From Chiridota heheva (taxonomy: Eukaryota; Echinodermata; Holothuroidea; Apodida; Chiridotidae): DNA of 64,000 bases. Position 1 is the stretch's first letter. Each line of letters starts with the position of its first letter. The notes beneath the pieces were generated by a model that worked only from the letters and a program-made list of their open reading frames with translations, ran no database searches and had not been told where the DNA came from. The stretch is from contig JAIGNY010003061.1 of NCBI GenBank assembly GCA_020152595.1, positions 62,001 to 126,000 of the forward strand. Reading direction: 5' to 3'. Both the position numbers and the translations under genes were made by a program. Shown in pieces: positions 22,703 to 33,605 of this stretch.

Positions 22703-22922
22703 AAGAGTACCCCTTTAAAAGTCATCAAGAGTGCCCTTTAAAAGTCATCAAGAGTGCCCCTTTAAAAGTCATCAAGAGTGCCCCTTTAAAAGTCATCAAG
22801 AGTGCCCCTTTAAAAGTCATCAAGAGTGCCCCTCTAAAAGTCATCAAGAGTGCCCCTTTAAAAGTCATCAAGAGTGCCCCTTTAAAAGTCATCAAGAGTG
22901 CCCCTTTAAAAGTCAATAAGAG
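22703..22922. repeat. 24-bp minisatellite, right block
   Basis: About nine units identical in type to the block ending at 22190. Its first unit shares the rare GTACCCC variant with the last left unit. Confidence 0.95.
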
Positions 22923-23757
22923 TTTTAAGTTTTAAGTTATCAAAATCTTCAGAATTGTTTATGATGTTTGAAAGGCAGAGAAGCTCAAGGAGAGGAATGG
23001 GCAAAGGAGAGCCTTGAGAGCCTGAATACATTATTTTAGTTGTTTATCAAATTTAGACCCAGTCCCCTCTGGGGAGAGGTAGTTCTGTCCTAGGATTCAA
23101 TTTACAAATATAACATTCTCCACTGAAGGTTTAAGAAGCACAAACAGCAAAGGCATAAACAGGCTGCTTTTAGCACCAAATCCACCATTTTAGTTACTTG
23201 TTTATTTTTCAAAGACCCAGTGCCATAACTTCAAAATCTTGTTCCTCTTTTTTTTAAATATTTTTGGGAGAAATACTGAAGCACTACCTGTACTACAATA
23301 CCTGAATTTCTGAGGACTTTCCTTTAAGTAACAAAGTAAACAGATGAAGTGGTGAGGATGAGCTCCAAGACTGGTCAGATTAAAACAGATTCTTTCATTA
23401 GAGTGTTGACCCAAAGTCATCCCTTAGCAACAAGAAGACACATTTGTTTGCCTGTAGACACTTCTTAACAGGGTGGAAGAAGATTAAATATACCTAAAAA
23501 TAGATGGTAGGCTTTTAAATTAACTACCAAGGGAAGAAGTGAAAGTAATTCTTGTTGACCAGCAAGGGAACATGTATTTTTTTGTTCCCATCAGGTCCCT
23601 ATTGTTCCCTACTGTATATCCAAACAAATGAATTGATGGTCAAGTGACCTATATTTACTTGTCATTTCCAAGGTTATGAATAACGATTTAAGAAAGTTTT
23701 GAAAGTTTTGCAAAATTGTGAAATGCAATTGACTGTGCAAAGGACAGACTGAATTGA
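22923..23757. other. non-coding stretch
   Basis: No supported gene. Confidence 0.5.
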
Positions 23758-23783
23758 TCATCATCGTCACATCATCATCATCA

Positions 23784-23870
<87 letters not shown>

Positions 23871-23900
23871 TATCATCATTATCATCATCAGCATCATCAG

Positions 23901-23954
<54 letters not shown>

Positions 23955-23967
23955 ATCGTCGTCGTCG

Positions 23968-24046
<79 letters not shown>

Positions 24047-24047
24047 G
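23758..24047. repeat. (ATC)n microsatellite
   Basis: About 290 bp of ATC repeats with a few ATT, AGC and CGT interruptions. The poly-His/Ile and poly-Asp/Met frames are artefacts. It abuts the 3' end of a minus-strand LINE-like tail and probably grew from that tail. Confidence 0.95.
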
Positions 24048-24170
24048 TTTCAAAGAAAAGCAACACAATTTCAAACATTTGTGTTTTTCCTATTTTGCTT
24101 TCTTACTTCCTTGGTGCTTATATAGCGCAGAATTCCAAGGTTCTCTGCACTTTACAGAACAACACATGTA
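24048..24170 (-). mobile_element. 3' tail of an L2/CR1-like or SINE element ending in (ATG)n
   Basis: Read on the minus strand it contains GTAAAGTGCAGAGAACCTTG and CTGCGCTATATAAGCACC, the 'GCGCTATATAAG' type of 3' end common in L2-related elements, and then runs into the (ATG)n tract. Confidence 0.55.
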
Positions 24171-26035
24171 TACTAGTTTTCAGTAAAATATTTATGATCA
24201 AAATTTGCATGTTAATATTTTTTCAAATATTTGTGTCCAATCAACCAACCATCTTTTCAGACCTACAGTACAGTGCAATAAATCCTGCATCTTCCGCTGC
24301 ATTATTTATGGAATTTGTTCGTCTTTATATCTGTTTAGTAACATTTGAACTGCCACATATAGGCCTTAATCCAAACAATATCTTTACAATACTTTTCATC
24401 TTTGTCTTTACATGTATGCATAAGTGGGATTTTGGTGGGAGCAGGGGGGCACTCCCCCTCACTTTTTCTGACTTTATACTATTTGCATGGGGATTTTTTG
24501 TATCTTAACAGGAATTTATGATTTTGACTTTATTCCCCCTCCCCTCTCCCGTCCTTTCCCTACTTTCGGTAGGAAAATTGTGCCTATGCATGTATAATAT
24601 ACAAATGACATTTCTGGAAGTATAATATTGATAAGATCTTTAAATTTGTGCATATTAAATATTTTTATTTGCCTAGTAAGTATGTATAGTAGTTGTGCCA
24701 GTCATCCAGGAAGACTCACTGGGTTGGTGATAAAACATCTTGAAATGAATTGGATTTATAATTAACATTTGTATCAATAAGGATTTTCTGTTAATACATT
24801 TATAATTTCAAAATGACTCATATTTGGTGATGATAGGAAAATAGATTTGTTATATTACATGTCCTGGCACCTGGCAGCACATACTTTAAACAGCCTCAAT
24901 CCAATATTCAAACTGCATCAAAGAAATAATACAATTACCAGGCTTTCCCCCCCTTTTTTGGGGATATTCCTTGACAGTGGTGTAGCCAGCTTTTCGGATT
25001 GATGGAGAAGAAAGGGAGGGGGGGCGGGGGTCACTAAGGGAAATATTTGGACTTTTTAACATATTTTTTTCTTCATATGACCCTGTCGACCCCCCTCCCC
25101 TCCTCCTTGGTTGGCTACACTCATGTATCTTTGTAAACTGGTGAGAAGAAAGAGAAAAAGCCTTTGTCCTATCAAACATTGACTGTTGGGCTAGTAATTG
25201 AGTTTTGCCAGTAGCACTATGAATTGCAGTTCAAAATGTCAAACGGGTTCATTATGGCTTCCTGTGATTATCTCTTTTCCCAAATGAAAGTAGAGAGGCA
25301 TTTAAGAAAGCAAAGATCCAGTGATCGACTGATTATTCTCACTCTGGAGAAAATTATATTAAATGTCATCCCAAGTTCAAAATTCAATTAAGGATTTCTT
25401 GATTTGAAACTTAAGTGATCATTTTTGCAAAGATTGTACAGTATGTAGAGTATAAGCTATCCGATGTAACAACATGAATGATAAACTCCAAGCTTCAGCC
25501 AGAGAGGGAAAGGGTGTTAATGACCTTGGGGGCAGGGGAGAGTGCTAATGACCATATGGGACACCTACACGGCACAGGAGCCATGCACAATGACGTTTGA
25601 CATACTTATGATGTAAATTAATTTGAGAAATATCAATTCATGTACACCTGCATGTTTTATATTTCAGAACTATAAAGATGGTGAAATTAAGGTAAATCAA
25701 TTCTAGATCTGAAAATTAAGTTTTTTATACACGTATTGTAGAGGACTCGTGTAGAGGAAGTGAAGTGCAAGGTGGAGAAAATTAGGGGTAGTGTGGATGA
25801 CCTTTCTGAAATTTAAGCTAATTCCTGATTTCCAGAACAATGGTTATCTTTTGTGATAAAAGACAACTATGTTGTTTTAGATGTTCATTGAGTGTGTGAT
25901 GTATATTTCCAAAATTAAAGAAAAAGGTGTCTTTTCTAAAAGGTGTGGTTTTTTTAAAACTAGAAATGTGAAGTTAGTAAGTCTCGCCTGCCATATATTT
26001 TTGATTTTCTCATTTAACAATTATTGACAAGTTAT
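24171..26035. other. non-coding stretch with a small GTGTAGCCAG-ended MITE at 24975-25123
   Basis: No supported gene. At 24975-25123, AGTGGTGTAGCCAGC is mirrored by GGTTGGCTACACTCA; G-rich and C-rich halves lie between, as in the relative at 11927. Confidence 0.5.
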
Positions 26036-27106
26036 GTGAATATACATCATTCTTAAGTTAAGTTATGATCTCAGGTTAAATATTTTGCAAAAAAGTATAT
26101 TGTTATGTAATATAATTAATATGCCCACTACACATCACCATTAAGTGTGAATAATGCTCTTCATATATATATAATCATTTGTTTAAGCAAAATCACTACA
26201 CCAACTTTAAATTAAGAGATATCATTAATACAAATATTTTCATTGGTATGCAAATAAGCTAATTAGTATGCACACACAACCCCTAATCATGCTCATGTGA
26301 ACAGTGTCAATGTCCTCTACCCATGTGCCAAGTTGCATGAATGTACACTATTGATAACTTAAGCTGTGATCTCAGGTTAAACATTTTGCAGCCAAGTCTA
26401 TTGTTATGCAAATAACCTAATTAATATGCACATTTCACCTTACCATTAAGTGTGAACAATGCTCATCATATATAAGATCATTCGTGTAAGAAAAATCACC
26501 ACACCCACTTTAATTTAAGAGATATCATAGATACAAATATGTTTATTGTTATGTAAATAAGCTAATTAATATGCACACACAACCCCCAATCATGCTCATT
26601 TGAACGTAAGCAAAATCACCACACCCACTTTAATTTAAAAGATATCATAGATATAAGTATTTACATTGTTATGCACACCATTTTCATTAGTATGCACACA
26701 TCCCTGCAATCTACTCATCTGAACAGTACCCATGCCCTCTACCACTGTGCCAAGTTACATGAATTTAAACCATTCATAACTTAAGTTATGATCTTAGGTT
26801 AAACATTTTGTACAAAAGTCTATTGTTATACAAATAACCTTATTAATATGCACATTACACCTCACCGTTAAGTGTGGACAATTCTCTTCACATATATGAT
26901 CATCTGTGTAAACAAAATCACTACATCCACTTTAATTTAAGAGATATCATCAATACAAATATTATCATTGTTATGCAAATAAGCTAATTAGTATGCACAC
27001 ACAACACCCAATCATGCTCATTTGAACAGTACCAATGTCCTTTACCCCTGTGCCAAGCTACATAAATGTACACCATTCATAACTTAAGTTATGAGCCCAT
27101 GTTAAA
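26036..27106. repeat. tandem array of ~300-430-bp units, about 3.5 copies
   Basis: The segment CTTAAGTTATGATCTCAGGT recurs at about 26052, 26354, 26777 and 27080. Other blocks repeat in the same order: TTAATATGCACATT, CACCATTAAGTGTGAA and GCAAATAAGCTAATTAGTAT. Units differ in length through an internal partial duplication near 26600. The array stops where the SINE at 27107 begins. Confidence 0.8.
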
Positions 27107-27290
27107 CAGATCTCCGTGGTGTAGTGATTATAGTGCTTTGTCCTCTCATCCGCACATCCCGGGTTCATAATCCGGTGGGTCTGCAAACAGTGAGTTCACA
27201 ACTGGTTATCAAAGGCCATGGCCATTTTGATATAATGTCCAGCACTGGATGCTTTTGGGACGTTAAACCTTGCTATGCTATGCTATTTGT
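27107..27290 (+). mobile_element. tRNA-headed SINE with (GCTAT)n tail
   Basis: The head has an A-box-like TGGTGTAGTGATTATAG at 27118-27134 and a B-box GGTTCATAATCC at 27162-27173. A body follows (GGTTATCAAAGGCCATGGCC, ATAATGTCCAGCACTGGATG), and the tail is GCTATGCTATGCTAT. The body and tail recur inverted at 52073-52197, which shows it is a dispersed family rather than a tRNA gene. Confidence 0.8.
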
Positions 27291-28689
27291 GGACGATGAC
27301 GACATGATGATTCCTATGTCTCTCCATCTTGCTTCGCAGGCGAGATAATAAGTGATAGAGAAGCCTTGTCCCATGTAAATGAGTGCAAATATTGGATGTA
27401 CAATAGCAATGAACAAACAGTTTTGGGATCTGGTAATGTCTAAAACTTAATTGATTTTTTTCAGACCTCAAAAGTTTGGACTTTTTTATTACGTAAAAGC
27501 TGTTACATTTCACAAAGAATTTCATGTTGCTACATTATCATCTTCAAAACCAACATTCAAACTCCACTGCATCATTGTATTTCTATATTGTTGATGTTGA
27601 ATGATAATACCAAAAAGAGATATTGATACTTCATTTAATATTTTTCTGGATTTACTCACTGGTAATAAGGCCAGGCTGAGGACATTTAAGGTGCACAAAC
27701 ATGCACAGGCTAGTTTTAAGATTTACACATTTTTGGCAACAATTTTGGGAGATAAATTCCCTGTGGTCCTCTCCCCTTGACTATGGTGTCTGTAAAAATC
27801 ATTTAAAGAAGACTGTATTTGGGGTATTGCTGCTTAATTGCAATGAAACTCTTACAAGAAACTGAGGGAAGGTCTACCAAGAAATATGATATTTCTTGTG
27901 AATTGCTACATGGATTATGTTGCACACAGCACTTGTGTTGTTCAACTGCAAAGACATGGATTGTGGGGCACCCTACCTAGGGATGGAAACATGAGTATAC
28001 AAGTGGCACAAATATACCTCAGAAATACATGTACTGTAGGAGGCTTTCTCAAGAATCTATCAATATTCCCCTCAAATGAACACTGAGTGCAATTTTTGTA
28101 TAAGGTTGTTTCAGCTGATGTCATAAGGTCACATGACTTTGTTTATATGGCTATTTTGTCGGGCAGGAACACTGTCATCTATTGTATGCTTAATTAGACC
28201 TACATACGTTTGTATGTTGTTATATAAGATTATTTTTGTAAGATGATTGCTGGAATCTTGCTGTGCCCGTTAGTTGCACTAACATATGTGTGCAGGGGAA
28301 TAAAAAACATTTTCTCAATTTTCATCTGATCTGATCTACGTTTGAAGTGGTTTCTGCTGTACGATGCGACGGCTTTCAACTTACGATTCACACTAGGATT
28401 TGCAGCGAGAACTTTATATCAGGTATAAAGGCTTTGTCTGAGTATAATGAACAATCAGCTGGCGTTAACATTAAAGTTACTCTTCTTATATCCGGTGAAT
28501 GTATAAAACTTAAGGAAAATATGAAGATAAATTGAAAGCAAACAAAAAAAACTGCAATTAGTAAAATTTGCTAAACTGGTACTGGTCGGTTAGCATGTAG
28601 TATGTTTGTTGTACGTGTGATGTTGACTGAGCTGTATGAAGACGAGTGAAATGCAACGATGCTTTCTGTCGAGTTAAGAGTCACATGAT
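27291..28689. other. non-coding stretch
   Basis: No supported gene. Small frames at 27886-28086 and 28347-28535 lack domains. A possible donor (CAG|GTATAAAG) at about 28421 ends a slightly GC-richer stretch, too weak to call an exon. Confidence 0.4.
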
Positions 28690-28962
28690 AAAATCCCTCT
28701 GTAGGGTAAATAATCCCTCTGTAGGGTAAATAATCCCTCTGTAGGGTAAATAATTCCTCTGTAGGTAAATAATCCCTCTGTAGGGTAAATAATCCCTCTG
28801 TAGGTAAGTAATCTCTCTGAAGGGTAAATAATCCTTATGTAGGGTAAATAATCCCTCTGTAGGTAAATAATTCCTCTGTAAGATAAATAATCTCTCTGTA
28901 GGGTAAATAATCCCTCTGTAGGATAAATAATCCCTCTGTAGGGTAAATAATCCCTCAGAATA
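28690..28962. repeat. 20-bp minisatellite, about 13 copies
   Basis: The unit is AATCCCTCTGTAGGGTAAAT with one-base deletions in several copies. The two ~106-codon minus-strand frames (YRGIIYPTEGLF-like) are repeat reading. Confidence 0.95.
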
Positions 28963-30140
28963 AAACATGAGGGCTGGAGTACAGTATAATTCAACCCTCA
29001 CTTTTCAAAAAAAAAATACAATTTTTTGTTTTCTTAAAATAATTATCAAAATGATTATACTACTTGGTGATTTTCTAACTTTTGTTGGCTAATAACACCT
29101 TTAATTTTCCTAAAATAATGATAGGCATTAGAACTCCAGGTTCCACTGGTTTCCGGACTTCCAGGAAATATACTTTCAGATAAAAAAAAAATGGAAAAAA
29201 AAATGATATTTTGCTTTTGTCAAATAATCATCAATACTTTATCAAGCAGGTAATTGTCTTACTTTGCTGGCTAAAAACACTTAAATTTCTCTCAGAAAAT
29301 GGTCAATCTATATTGTTTGGGCCATTTTCCCCATGTACTCCAAGATAATTTACTTTTTCAAAGAATTGAAAAAAAAAAATCAGTTTCTGAGAAATGATTG
29401 CCATTGTTAATAGTAATAATTATACAGTTCTTATAAAGTGCATAAATATTACAAACATCCCAATGCCCTGAACAGGTTGAATTGCAAATGAGATGACAAC
29501 CTACTGAAAGTTATCCTGCCACAGACCATTTTCTGACCAGTTGTGTGAATATGTTTCAAACACTTGCATGATGATCTTGTGTGCTGTGTTGATTAAAGGT
29601 GCGATCTATCAAAGATGCAACATAAAAGTAGAACGTTTGTAGAGTTGATCTCAAAACTAGGCTTGTGTTAAATTAGCTACGGCTGAAGTAAATGAGATTG
29701 GATTGTAACTTATGTTTGAAAATAAACAACTTTGATCAGAGATGTCCGAATGTATTACAAGTTGTTAATAAATTTCATTTTGTTTATTGCATAAAACTTC
29801 TTTGCCTAGAGCTGTTAGCTATTTCTAAGAAAATAAATATCTAGGATCTATTGCTTTGAAAATGTGTGATTTTTTAAATTCTGACTGAATCAAGCATGTA
29901 GTCATGCTAACAAGTACAGTATTGTACATAAGCTGGATTTGCCTACCGAAAGGAGGAAAGTAAAAAGTGAGGGGGTAGGGGGAAGGGAATCTCAAAATCA
30001 TGCCGAGATATGATAAAAAATCACCATACAAGAGATATAAATTCAGCTAAATAGGTTGGGGGAAAGATCCCCACTGCTCCCCCAAATTTTGCCTATGGTA
30101 CTGTACCTTTATTCCAAGTACTGGTATCAGATCCTTAGCT
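28963..30140. other. non-coding stretch
   Basis: No supported gene. Two diverged copies of a ~110-bp segment (TTGTTGGCTAATAACAC and TTGCTGGCTAAAAACAC) lie at about 29010-29130 and 29215-29320. Confidence 0.45.
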
Positions 30141-30145
30141 TCATT

Positions 30146-30228
30146 TGAAATGGGGCAAGGTGCTTAATTTGAAAAGGGGCAGGGTGCTTGATTTGAAAAG
30201 GGACAGGGTGCTTGATTTGTTGATGGGC
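30146..30228. repeat. 23-bp tandem repeat, about 4 copies
   Basis: Units of GGGGCAGGGTGCTTGATTTG followed by AAAA. Confidence 0.8.
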
Positions 30229-30362
30229 ACATTGATGCTCCTGAAGCGCTGCACCTTTTCAGCATGAGACCCGAGGGTCTGCTAAAGCCTTAAGGCTCGA
30301 GCCTCTGAAGAAGCTTTGGGATTTTAGCTATAATTCTACCACAGAATGAAACTATGCTGAAC

Positions 30363-30615
30363 TAGAATATTAGCACTCTCTAGAGCGCATACTTCTGCCC
30401 CGTTGCAATTCCAACATGCCTAGAATAATTTTAAGAGTTCATTTGATCCTCATACCCAATATAATCTACCTCAGAAATCCTAGGCCCACCAAGATTCATC
30501 CCCAAGTTTTGATCTGTAATGAACATTTGCAATCTGAACAATTGAAGATTATCTTCTGACTGGCTTTCTTCAAGGTCATACCATTGTTTCAGTTTTATTC
30601 AAGTCAAACATCATT
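30363..30615 (+). mobile_element. family D repeat, 5' part
   Basis: It begins AACTAGAATATTAGCACTCT and GAGCGCATAC, matching the minus-strand copy whose start lies at 16245 over about 250 bp. It stops without the hairpin end. Confidence 0.65.
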
Positions 30616-31158
30616 GTTTCAGAAAATTCAGAAAATTCCTGTATTTCCAAACATATTGTAGGTATAAAAAGTGATCCTGCTTTTCAACCACATGTTAGAT
30701 AAAAGGATATGGTATTGTGTTCAGTGATTTCTATTATCTCAAAACAACATGCCCCATGATATGAAATCCTGTGAAGATCAAATATTCTGTATGCATGATT
30801 ACAGTATGAAATATGCATGCATGGAATCTGCTCGCATGCATTCAGTCACATCTGTGATGATTTCATCCAGTGATATTTTCAGGGATGTATTGCCATTTAC
30901 TAATGAATCTTGTCTTCTCTATCGTATGGTGTTATTTGAGTTTGGAATGCTACATGTACATCAGGGTATTAAATTTGAATATTTTTCATTTGAAAGAACA
31001 AAGGTGGGAAGAGTGGATTAGGAGCACTTTTTTTTCAAGATTATGGGAGAAGCTTCCAACCCCAAAGCATTTGAAAAATGCTTAATATTCCTGTTAAATT
31101 TCATTTTCATATAAATGATAGAAGACTATGAAAGAAACAATTTAGTGTCAAAGTTATG
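30616..31158. other. non-coding stretch
   Basis: Two overlapping + frames at 30749-31085 lack domains. No supported gene. Confidence 0.45.
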
Positions 31159-31163
31159 CTGAT

Positions 31164-31656
31164 CAGGGGTCAAATTTGTCAGTGTTCCGAAAACAGTGCT
31201 TTTTATGCAAGAACAGTGAATTTTCAAACACTGGAACAGTGTTCTTTTTACGAGCATGTGGCAACATTGATCAATAACTTGATTTCTGATGCAAAAAAAG
31301 TGCATGTTTTTAAACAAGTTTATCATAAAAGAATTTCTTCGAGAAAGAATGTGCTTTTCCACCTTGCCTGCAATTGCCTGCAATCATGAATACACATATG
31401 CAACATTGCTTCCAGGTGTATAAACTGATGATACATCATGCATGACCTACGGTACATGTAATACTAATAACTGACATACGTACATATTTGCACATATTGA
31501 CCCATAAAGTAGTTGTATATTAAGCCAATTTTGAAGAAAGGAGTTTGTCTTGTTATCGGCAAAAATTTGGAACAGTGAAATCGGATTAGGAACAGTATTA
31601 TTTGAGAAAGTACTGATCCGTGGAACAGTGGCAAAAAATTGAAATTTCGACCCCTG
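31164..31656. mobile_element. hAT-like MITE with CAGGGGTC ends
   Basis: The 493-bp element starts CAGGGGTCAAATTTGTCA and ends with the inverse of CAGGGGTCGAAATTTCAA. CTGAT flanks both sides (31159-31163 and 31657-31661). CAGGGGTC-type termini are typical of hAT elements, but those normally give 8-bp duplications, so the class is tentative. Frames inside it on both strands have no domain. Confidence 0.65.
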
Positions 31657-31689
31657 CTGATATCGTTTTCCATTCTGGAGTACTAACGT

Positions 31690-32163
31690 ATTGACAATGT
31701 TCATATTACCCGTCTTAGAATTTGTCACACCCACCTCACTCACTCCCACCTCCTTATTGGTTCCCCCCAACCCCTCTGTAACAATTGCCACTGCATCCTC
31801 ACTATCTATCACGTTCTCCTTGCTTGCCCCCTGTACAACCTTCCCAGAGCTTCCCTCGCTCACCACAACTCAATTGCTGAGTTCTTTCAAAAAAATCCTC
31901 CGGATAAAATTATCTCCTTCTTTCATCATGCTTCCCTCTACAACCATATTTAATTCGCCTCTTTCACCCCCTCCCTACTTTGTTTTGTTTCACCCATGCA
32001 CCTCCTCTCTCGATCACAGCTTTCTGACTTTTGTTTTTGAATTTCTCTCATTCTCTCCCTGTTTTCTTTTCCTCCTACCTCTAAAATGATCTGACCTCTC
32101 AGGCACAATTTGACCCTCGTTGTCGTGGTGCCGTTAAGACCTCATCAAACAAACAAACAAACT
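31690..32163 (+). pseudogene. non-LTR retroelement RNase H fragment and 3' UTR
   Basis: It matches the better copy at 40196-40846: the ILPVLEF-HTHLT-type region, then CCCAGAGCTTCCCTCGCTC, AAAATTATCTCCTTCTTTCA and the 3' end CCCTCGTTGTCGTGGTG, finishing in (CAAA)n. It is frameshifted. The 139-codon minus-strand frame here is antisense to it. Confidence 0.7.
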
Positions 32164-32583
32164 AACATTTCAAAAATTGCGCGAGTGTGTTGAAAAATGA
32201 TTTTGCAGTGTAAAATGTGATGTCATAAAGGCAGATCCAAGACAATTCTTATGTATTTTTTATAAAACAAAAGAAATATTTTCGTTTTACTTCAAGTGTA
32301 AGGTTCATGAGCAGGCAAGCAAAGCACTTTCTTAAAAAGTGGATGTTATACCCCATTTTAATAACTAAACAACAAATTCCTCCAGCAACTTAGAAAGAGG
32401 TAATTCATTTTCAAAGAAATGCATATAAGAATTAATTCTATATTGTCTTTGATTTGCGTTTATGACATCATACTTACACTTTGAGGTCCATTTTAACACA
32501 CTCGGGCAATCTCCAGAACGGAAAAAGATTTCAACATGATTTTTATACTAAATTGTTTCTTTCATACATATCCTCTATCATAT
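32164..32583. other. non-coding stretch
   Basis: No supported gene. Confidence 0.5.
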
Positions 32584-32584
32584 G

Positions 32585-32647
<63 letters not shown>

Positions 32648-32960
32648 TTAATACATAATTTTGTATAGCAATAATTTTGTAAAAACATTTAAAAGCACTT
32701 TACATACAAGGAAATTAAATACGAAAACAAAAATAAGAATACAGAAATGACAACATCAATAGAAATACAATGGATCAGGCTGCACATTAGATAAACATCT
32801 TTTTAAATGAAAAAGTTATAAGTTTAGTTTTAAAGGAGGTCAGGGATACATTATCAATACATTTGAGTTCAGTTGGGAGTGAATTTCACAACCCAGGACC
32901 TTTATAAGCAAAGGCCCTTTCGCCAAGAGTTTTACGAGAATATTCCTTTGTCAGGAGGAA
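32584..32960 (-). mobile_element. CR1/L2-like LINE 3' end with (ATT)n tail, inverted copy of the element at 2-690
   Basis: The reverse complement follows bases 410-690 of the window closely: AAAACTCTTGGCGAAAGGGC, CCAACTGAACTCAAATGTAT and GATCCATTGTATTTCTAT. It ends in an (ATT)n tract at 32584-32647. It is 5'-truncated just upstream of the GER-F-YKGP segment. Confidence 0.85.
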
Positions 32961-33446
32961 AGTCTCCTGGAGGCACCAACTGTACTCATTTATTAGAACT
33001 GTAAAGTTAGGCAGGCTCATCTCTGTATTGACAAGAATGAATAGTCATAAGAATTGTTCAGGGCGGTGTGCATGGTTGCTCAAAGCTGATCATTTACATA
33101 TTCATTAATTTCTCAAGTTTTGATGTTTCTATTCCTCAAAGTAAAGTTATATAGAGGAAAAAAAAATCTATCTTTGATTTGAGGACCATCCCATTGCTTG
33201 GCTTGCAAACATATACAGTACCAGAAGAAAGTTCAAGAATATTTTACAATTGAAATTTAAAACCGAAACAGGTCCTTTTTAAAGTCCTTTTTAAATTCCT
33301 TTTCTATGATGCTATGATTGACTCTATATGCATTTTATACTTATGATTAAACTTAAATGTATTACACCATTTATTTCACAACTTGCAGTGTATATATCCC
33401 TAGATTGTAACAAATTAATCTTGTGTTTTTTTAATTCTTTGTAACA
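32961..33446. other. sequence upstream of the channel start exon, intronic
   Basis: No gene or repeat is recognised. The last 27 bases before 33447 form a pyrimidine-rich acceptor tract. Confidence 0.6.
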
Positions 33447-33605
33447 GATTGATAACTAGGTGTGAAGCGATCAGCAGGAACAATGACCACAGTAAGTCCT
33501 GACCATGAGATCTGCAACATGGTAGGCAGAAATACCACAGCAGTAGAATATCTCAGATATGGTGGCATTCCACAGAACCTTATGTACAATCTTATATTTT
33601 ATGCA
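33447..33605 (+). CDS. TMEM63: TMEM63/OSCA-type cation channel, first coding exon (5' UTR end plus residues 1-41)
   Basis: This exon starts a TMEM63 (CSC1-like, OSCA family) osmo- or mechanosensitive cation channel of the plasma or organelle membrane. A pyrimidine-rich acceptor ending in AACAG at 33446 opens it, so at least one untranslated exon lies upstream. The chosen ATG is at 33483; it has A at -3 and an in-frame TAA at 33453 excludes any earlier start in the exon. It encodes 41 residues: a short N-terminus with an N-glycosylation sequon (N17-T-T), the family motif GGIP at 27-30, and the start of the first membrane helix (31-41). The exon ends in GCA before a consensus GTAAGT donor at 33606, phase 0. 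It reads directly into the exon at 35655. Among vertebrate paralogues as I remember them, TMEM63C is the closest match; orthology to one paralogue is not claimed. Confidence 0.88.

Noticed and set aside
21907..22935. APLKVIKS and TFKGALLM repeat proteins
   Set aside because: The 24-bp minisatellite period keeps frames open; no non-repetitive coding sequence is attached.
23754..24125. Poly-His/poly-Ile and poly-Asp/poly-Met proteins
   Set aside because: Simple (ATC)n microsatellite translation.
28674..29001. Two 106-codon minus-strand frames
   Set aside because: Translation of the 20-bp minisatellite.
31447..31866. 139-codon minus-strand frame
   Set aside because: Antisense to the RNase H retroelement remnant and running into the hAT-like MITE; no domain.
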